This document shows, in pieces, positions 4,532 to 7,527 of a stretch of 7,527 nucleotides of DNA; position 1 is the stretch's first letter, and every line of letters begins with the position of its first letter. The notes beneath the pieces are model-generated. The model saw only the letters and a program-made list of their open reading frames with translations, did no database searches and was not told where the DNA came from. This stretch comes from Lachnospiraceae bacterium (GTDB taxonomy: Bacteria > Bacillota > Clostridia > Lachnospirales > Lachnospiraceae). Location: assembly GCA_024403585.1 (NCBI GenBank), contig JAKSRN010000091.1, positions 1 through 7,527 of the forward strand, written 5' to 3'. Made by a program: the position numbers and the translations under genes.

Positions 4532-6697
4532 ATGCATAAGAAAAAATTGTTATCAGCTTTACTTAGTGTAGCTTTGGTATCAACTCTTTTGCCAGCTTCT
4601 GCTTTTGCGGCAGAATCTTACATGGCGGGTACTTATTCAGGATCTGCAGTAGTTTATTGTGATGAGGATGAAGATTTTGAGGATTACTCTATCACAGTAG
4701 ACTTAACCGTTGATGAGACTGGAACCATTGGTGGAATTGAGATTACAGGATATGGTGATACTTATGAAAACAGTAACAGTAAGTATGTGTCAAACGCTCT
4801 TAACGGCAAAAAAAATTCCGGTGGTGTTTCCGCTCAGCTTGTTGGACAGAGTATTGAGACTGTTCTTGCTATGGATAATGTAGATATTGTTTCAGGGGCA
4901 ACCTGCACCTCCAATGCGATTTTAGAGGCAGTAAAGGCTGCTGCAGCAACTATTCCTGTAACTGAATCAATTGATACATCTGTTCTTCAGACTGCAATCA
5001 ACGAGGCAGAGGCAATTGAAAACACGAATTACACAGAGGATAGCTGGTCGGCATTTTCAGAGGCGCTTTCTGAAGCATATGCTGTGATTGCTGCACCGGA
5101 ATCTCAAGAAGCAGTTGATACAGCAGTTGCAAATCTGATCAATGCACAGGAGGCTCTTGAAGAGAAGGAAGCTGTAAAAAAAGCAACCGCTTCTGTAGCT
5201 GCAGGAGGTGTGAACTACTACTATGCAGATACAACAGGGGATGATGACAATACGATTTACACTGTCAGTGTTACTACAGGAAGAGGACCAAGTGCAACAA
5301 CCACTGTTTATGAGTTTACGAAAGCAGACATGACTCAGGCTGCTGATACTGCGGTTTATTATATTGCAGCACCTGGCGCTGTAGCGCTCACAGGAAGCCT
5401 CTATGGATATAGCAGCGGAACCGCTTCCAGTTATAAAACAGTATATGGTCAGCTGGGGGCAACAACAGAGGATCCTGCTTATGATGCAGTTTCCAGTGCA
5501 ACAAATTTCAGTGGCTCCCATGCAAAAGACATCTCTTCCGTTGTTACCTATGGAACAGATGGAGCAGGAAACAAAGCCATTACAGGACTGAATCTGAATA
5601 GAGGTGTGGTTTCTGTTGATGCTGCTACATATGTTGATGCCAGTGTTCTTAATGCAGCAGGTTATGAACTGACTGAAGCGCAGCGTACAGCACTTTCTTT
5701 AAAATTAAAAGCAAATCCGACAGTAGCTCCTTCCGAGAATATTGTAACTGTATCTCTGGCGAGTGCAGCATGGACCACCAGCCGTTATGGAATTGGTGAG
5801 TTTGCTATTGTTCCTGATGACACCGTGGACGGCTATGTATGGAGTGAATACTGGGACAACATGTATGCTGCAACCATCAGCAACGGTACAACGACAGTTG
5901 GTGCCGTTCACTGGATCGACCTTTACGGTGAGTCTGCTACAAGCGGAGCACACTATAATAAAGTAGAGCTTGCGATCAACAACGGTACAAGTGTTGCATC
6001 CAATGCGGCAGAGGTCAGCCGTTATGCGGCATTCTTCAATAAAAAGGGTGAGATGAGACCTGGTACCTATACAATTACTCTGTTTTCCGAGGGTTATACA
6101 CCACTGACAGCAGAGGTTGTAATTGAGGGATCTGAGAATCTTGCAATTACAGAGCAGCCAGTAAACTGGAATCTGGCAGACGGACAAGAAGTGATGTACA
6201 GTGTTACAGCTGAGAATGCAGCTTCTTATAAGTGGTATTACAGCAAAGATGGAGGTAAAAAATGGTACCCATCTACACTGGAAGCTACAGAGGATGACGA
6301 GACATCTTCAATCTCTTTGAAAGCAGCCACTTCTAATGTTGGTACAATCTACAAATGCAAAGTTACTGGTATTGATGGAACTGTTGCATTCTCTGATTCA
6401 GTTGGAATTACCGGTGTTCCGAAAATTGTAATAGAGCCTTCGAATGTTTCTTTCAAAGCTGGGAAAACAGCTACTTTCTCCGTTGAAGTAAATGAAGAGT
6501 GTAAAGACAGTGCAGTTTACCAGTGGTACTACAGCAAAGACGGTGGAACTAAATGGTTCAAGAGTACTGCAGCAGGAGCAGATACATCGGCCGTTTCTGT
6601 GAAGATGACTAACAGTGCGAATAATATCATGTATTACTGTAAAGTCACTGTTAGTGGAATCTCAGTTAAATCTGATGCAGCTGGCTATGATTCATAA
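4532..6697 (+). CDS. secreted FMN-binding, FIVAR, Tp47-like and Ig-like multidomain protein
   Basis: The protein has 721 residues. A signal peptide (KKK, hydrophobic core, ASAFA) is probably cleaved after Ala26. Residues ~28-143 form an FMN-binding domain ending in DIVSGATCTS (118-127). This fits the Dxx(S/T)GA(T/S) flavinylation motif, where ApbE attaches FMN covalently, here to Thr124. Residues ~150-213 are a FIVAR-type helical hairpin (NYTEDSWSAFSEAL...LINAQEALEEKE). Residues ~218-533 resemble Treponema Tp47, with YDAVSSATNFSG matching the Tp47 FDAVSRATHGHG region and PGTYTITLFSEGYTPLTAEV matching its domain C. Residues 535-628 and 629-721 are tandem Ig-like domains sharing WYYSKDGG-x-KW. 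No LPXTG, membrane anchor or choline-binding repeats follow, so it is released or held non-covalently. AAGGAG at 4518-4523 sits eight bases before the ATG. It is monocistronic, with a strong promoter, operators and terminator. An extracellular redox role, or a metal- or cell-wall-related role, is inferred. Tp47 binds penicillin, but activity here is unknown. Confidence 0.85.
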   Translation: MHKKKLLSALLSVALVSTLLPASAFAAESYMAGTYSGSAVVYCDEDEDFEDYSITVDLTVDETGTIGGIEITGYGDTYENSNSKYVSNALNGKKNSGGVSAQLVGQSIETVLAMDNVDIVSGATCTSNAILEAVKAAAATIPVTESIDTSVLQTAINEAEAIENTNYTEDSWSAFSEALSEAYAVIAAPESQEAVDTAVANLINAQEALEEKEAVKKATASVAAGGVNYYYADTTGDDDNTIYTVSVTTGRGPSATTTVYEFTKADMTQAADTAVYYIAAPGAVALTGSLYGYSSGTASSYKTVYGQLGATTEDPAYDAVSSATNFSGSHAKDISSVVTYGTDGAGNKAITGLNLNRGVVSVDAATYVDASVLNAAGYELTEAQRTALSLKLKANPTVAPSENIVTVSLASAAWTTSRYGIGEFAIVPDDTVDGYVWSEYWDNMYAATISNGTTTVGAVHWIDLYGESATSGAHYNKVELAINNGTSVASNAAEVSRYAAFFNKKGEMRPGTYTITLFSEGYTPLTAEVVIEGSENLAITEQPVNWNLADGQEVMYSVTAENAASYKWYYSKDGGKKWYPSTLEATEDDETSSISLKAATSNVGTIYKCKVTGIDGTVAFSDSVGITGVPKIVIEPSNVSFKAGKTATFSVEVNEECKDSAVYQWYYSKDGGTKWFKSTAAGADTSAVSVKMTNSANNIMYYCKVTVSGISVKSDAAGYDS

Positions 6698-6715
6698 AAT
6701 CAACTGTGCAGGGGT

Positions 6716-6751
6716 AAAATCCACCGCATAAGCGGGCGGTGGATTTTTAAA
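6716..6751 (+). terminator. intrinsic terminator of the FMN-binding protein gene
   Basis: A perfect 12-bp stem, AAAATCCACCGC (6716-6727) with GCGGTGGATTTT (6736-6747), has an eight-base loop and runs into a T-tract, starting 18 bases after the stop codon. The A-run on the left arm means it could also act on the opposite strand. Confidence 0.92.
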
Positions 6752-6789
6752 TTTCATTTTGCGCAGGTGTGCATTGATACAACAAAATC

Positions 6790-6818
6790 TTGCATAATTC
6801 GCCGTTTTCGTATATACT
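6790..6818 (+). promoter_or_regulatory. probable promoter of the SEC-C protein gene
   Basis: TTGCAT (6790-6795), 17 bases, then TATACT (6813-6818) form a plausible sigma-A promoter after the preceding terminator. The -10 matches five of six positions and the -35 is weak. Transcription would start near 6825, leaving a leader of about 55 bases. A 5-6-5 palindrome ATACT/AGTAT (6814-6829) overlaps the -10 box; it could be an operator or chance. Confidence 0.55.
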
Positions 6819-6879
6819 ATGTAAAGTATTATGCTCTTTTATATATTTTTCACGAGAGCAACATAGAAAGGAAAGCATT

Positions 6880-7380
6880 ATGGCATTATTACAGGATTGG
6901 AGAGCCGTTGCTTACAATCAGCAGGCTGATAAAGGACAGTTACAGAAATTCTGGAACAGATATTTCCTTCTTGAGAAGGGAATTTATGAGCAGCTTCTGT
7001 CAAACCCGGATGAAGTTGTTAAAGGAACAGTGAAAGAGCTGGCAGAGAAATATAACATCAACGTGATGGATATGACAGGATTCCTGGATGGAATTAATGA
7101 CTCCCTGAAAGTTCCAAACCCAATCGAGGAGATGGATGAGAATACAGAGGTAAGTCTGGAGTTTGATAATGAGACTCTTTACAAAAACATGGTAGATGCA
7201 AAAGCTGAGTGGCTCTATGGTCTGCCAATGTGGGATGAGATCTTTACTCCTGATCAGAAAAAAGCACTGTATCTTGAGCAGAAAAAATCCGGTACAATCG
7301 TAAAAGAGAAAAAGGTCGGAAGAAATGATCCGTGTCCATGCGGAAGCGGCAAAAAATTCAAACATTGCTGCGGAAGATAA
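6880..7380 (+). CDS. SEC-C motif zinc-binding protein of unknown function
   Basis: The protein has 166 residues. The last 20 residues carry a full SEC-C motif, [18 protein letters not shown], which binds one zinc ion through Cys-x-Cys and the final Cys-Cys/His residues. The motif was first seen at the C-terminus of SecA, where it contacts SecB and the ribosome, and it is common on small uncharacterised proteins. The rest (1-145) is soluble, charged and mostly helical by eye, with no signal peptide or membrane segment and no recognised catalytic motif. The ATG at 6880 is chosen because AAAGGA (6866-6871) lies eight bases before it. The frame opens 30 codons earlier at 6790, but that start would overlap the promoter and has no ribosome site. 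It is flanked by terminators, so it is probably monocistronic. A link to ribosome- or export-associated quality control is only a guess from the motif. Confidence 0.88.
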   Translation: MALLQDWRAVAYNQQADKGQLQKFWNRYFLLEKGIYEQLLSNPDEVVKGTVKELAEKYNINVMDMTGFLDGINDSLKVPNPIEEMDENTEVSLEFDNETLYKNMVDAKAEWLYGLPMWDEIFTPDQKKALYLEQKKSGTIVKEKKVGRNDPCPCGSGKKFKHCCGR

Positions 7381-7388
7381 GCAACTGA

Positions 7389-7405
7389 TTTTCTGTTACA
7401 GAAAA
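7389..7405 (+). other. small palindrome downstream of the SEC-C gene
   Basis: TTTTCTG (7389-7395) and CAGAAAA (7399-7405) form a 7-bp stem with a three-base loop just after the stop codon. No T-run follows. It could be an mRNA 3' stability element upstream of the true terminator, or may be incidental. Confidence 0.3.
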
Positions 7406-7435
7406 CGGTTGACTGCCTGAAGAAACAGGATTTTC

Positions 7436-7470
7436 AGAGCTGTCGCAGTAATTGCGGCAGCTCTTTTTTT
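7436..7470 (+). terminator. intrinsic terminator between the SEC-C gene and coaX
   Basis: The stem AGAGCTGTCGCA (7436-7447)/TGCGGCAGCTCT (7453-7464) has 12 pairs with one G-T wobble and a five-base loop, followed by a run of T to 7470. It is a classical strong terminator. It leaves only 16 bases before the coaX start, so coaX is probably expressed by readthrough or by a promoter overlapping this region. Confidence 0.92.
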
Positions 7471-7486
7471 ATGGAAGGAACACGTT

Positions 7487-7527
7487 ATGATAATTGCAGT
7501 AGATGTTGGAAATACAAATATCGTCGT
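7487..7527 (+). CDS. coaX: type III pantothenate kinase, first 13 codons (3' partial)
   Basis: The visible peptide MIIAVDVGNTNIV carries the N-terminal DxGNTN phosphate-binding motif that opens CoaX proteins (ASKHA-fold pantothenate kinase, the first step of coenzyme A synthesis; cytoplasmic, needs a monovalent cation). GGAAGGA at 7473-7479 lies seven bases before the ATG. The gene runs off the right edge, so everything beyond codon 13 is unseen. Other ASKHA proteins also begin with DxG motifs, but the exact D-V-G-N-T-N pattern near residue 6 is characteristic of CoaX. Confidence 0.85.
   Translation, partial: MIIAVDVGNTNIV

Noticed and set aside
5057..6187. Minus-strand open frames opposite the FMN-binding protein gene
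   Set aside because: Very Cys/Ser/Ile-rich translations typical of reverse-complemented GCA/ACA-rich coding sequence; no start signals and no domain.
6790..6879. Upstream 30-codon extension of the SEC-C protein
   Set aside because: The hydrophobic, Cys-rich extension overlaps the predicted promoter and has no ribosome site, whereas ATG 6880 has a well-placed AAAGGA.
7471..7527. ATG at 7471 as the start of the last gene
   Set aside because: It is out of frame with the CoaX motif and lies in the T-tract/ribosome-site segment; ATG 7487 has the ribosome site and yields DVGNTN.
1..7527. CRISPR arrays, tRNA or rRNA genes, transposases, phage genes or a defence system
   Set aside because: None seen on either strand: no regularly spaced direct repeats of CRISPR type, no cloverleaf ends, and no recombinase or transposase motifs.

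Overview
The window looks like chromosomal DNA from a low-to-mid GC Gram-positive gut anaerobe of the Clostridia, most likely Lachnospiraceae. The pointers are strong AGGAGG-type ribosome binding sites, a clostridial-type GlgB, a CxCGxxGCxE zinc-type ROK glucokinase, a secreted FMN-binding/FIVAR/Tp47-like surface protein, and a SEC-C protein followed by coaX. This is inferred from protein character; no database search was possible.

Layout. (1) Positions 1-2447 (+) hold the 3' part of glgB, read in one uninterrupted frame into a complete ROK-family glucokinase. It therefore appears to encode a branching enzyme-glucokinase fusion, followed by an unusual imperfect hairpin and a terminator. (2) Positions 4146-2588 (-) hold a two-gene operon: a membrane-anchored glycerophosphodiester phosphodiesterase, then a PAP2-superfamily membrane phosphatase/transferase. 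Both suggest glycerophospholipid or polyol-phosphate turnover at the membrane. (3) Positions 4147-4531 are a 385-base divergent intergenic region. It holds a perfect-consensus sigma-A promoter (TTGACA-N17-TATAAT), three copies of the palindrome GTTAG-N6-CTAAY spaced 73 and 74 bases apart (about seven helical turns each), and a long hairpin in the predicted 5' leader. (4) Positions 4532-6697 (+) encode the gene under that control, a 721-residue secreted protein: signal peptide, FMN-binding domain with a flavinylation motif (DIVSGAT), FIVAR, Tp47-like region and two tandem Ig-like domains. A strong terminator follows. (5) Positions 6880-7380 (+) encode a small protein with a C-terminal SEC-C zinc motif, with its own promoter and terminator. 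(6) At 7487 the first codons of coaX (type III pantothenate kinase) begin and run off the window.

The genes form separate transcription units rather than one system: glycogen/glucose-6-phosphate metabolism, membrane lipid turnover, a tightly controlled extracellular flavoprotein, and housekeeping. The two most notable items are the GlgB-glucokinase fusion and the three-operator control region of the flavoprotein. The half-sites of those operators resemble those of metal-responsive DtxR-type repressors, so iron or metal control is a reasonable but unproven hypothesis.
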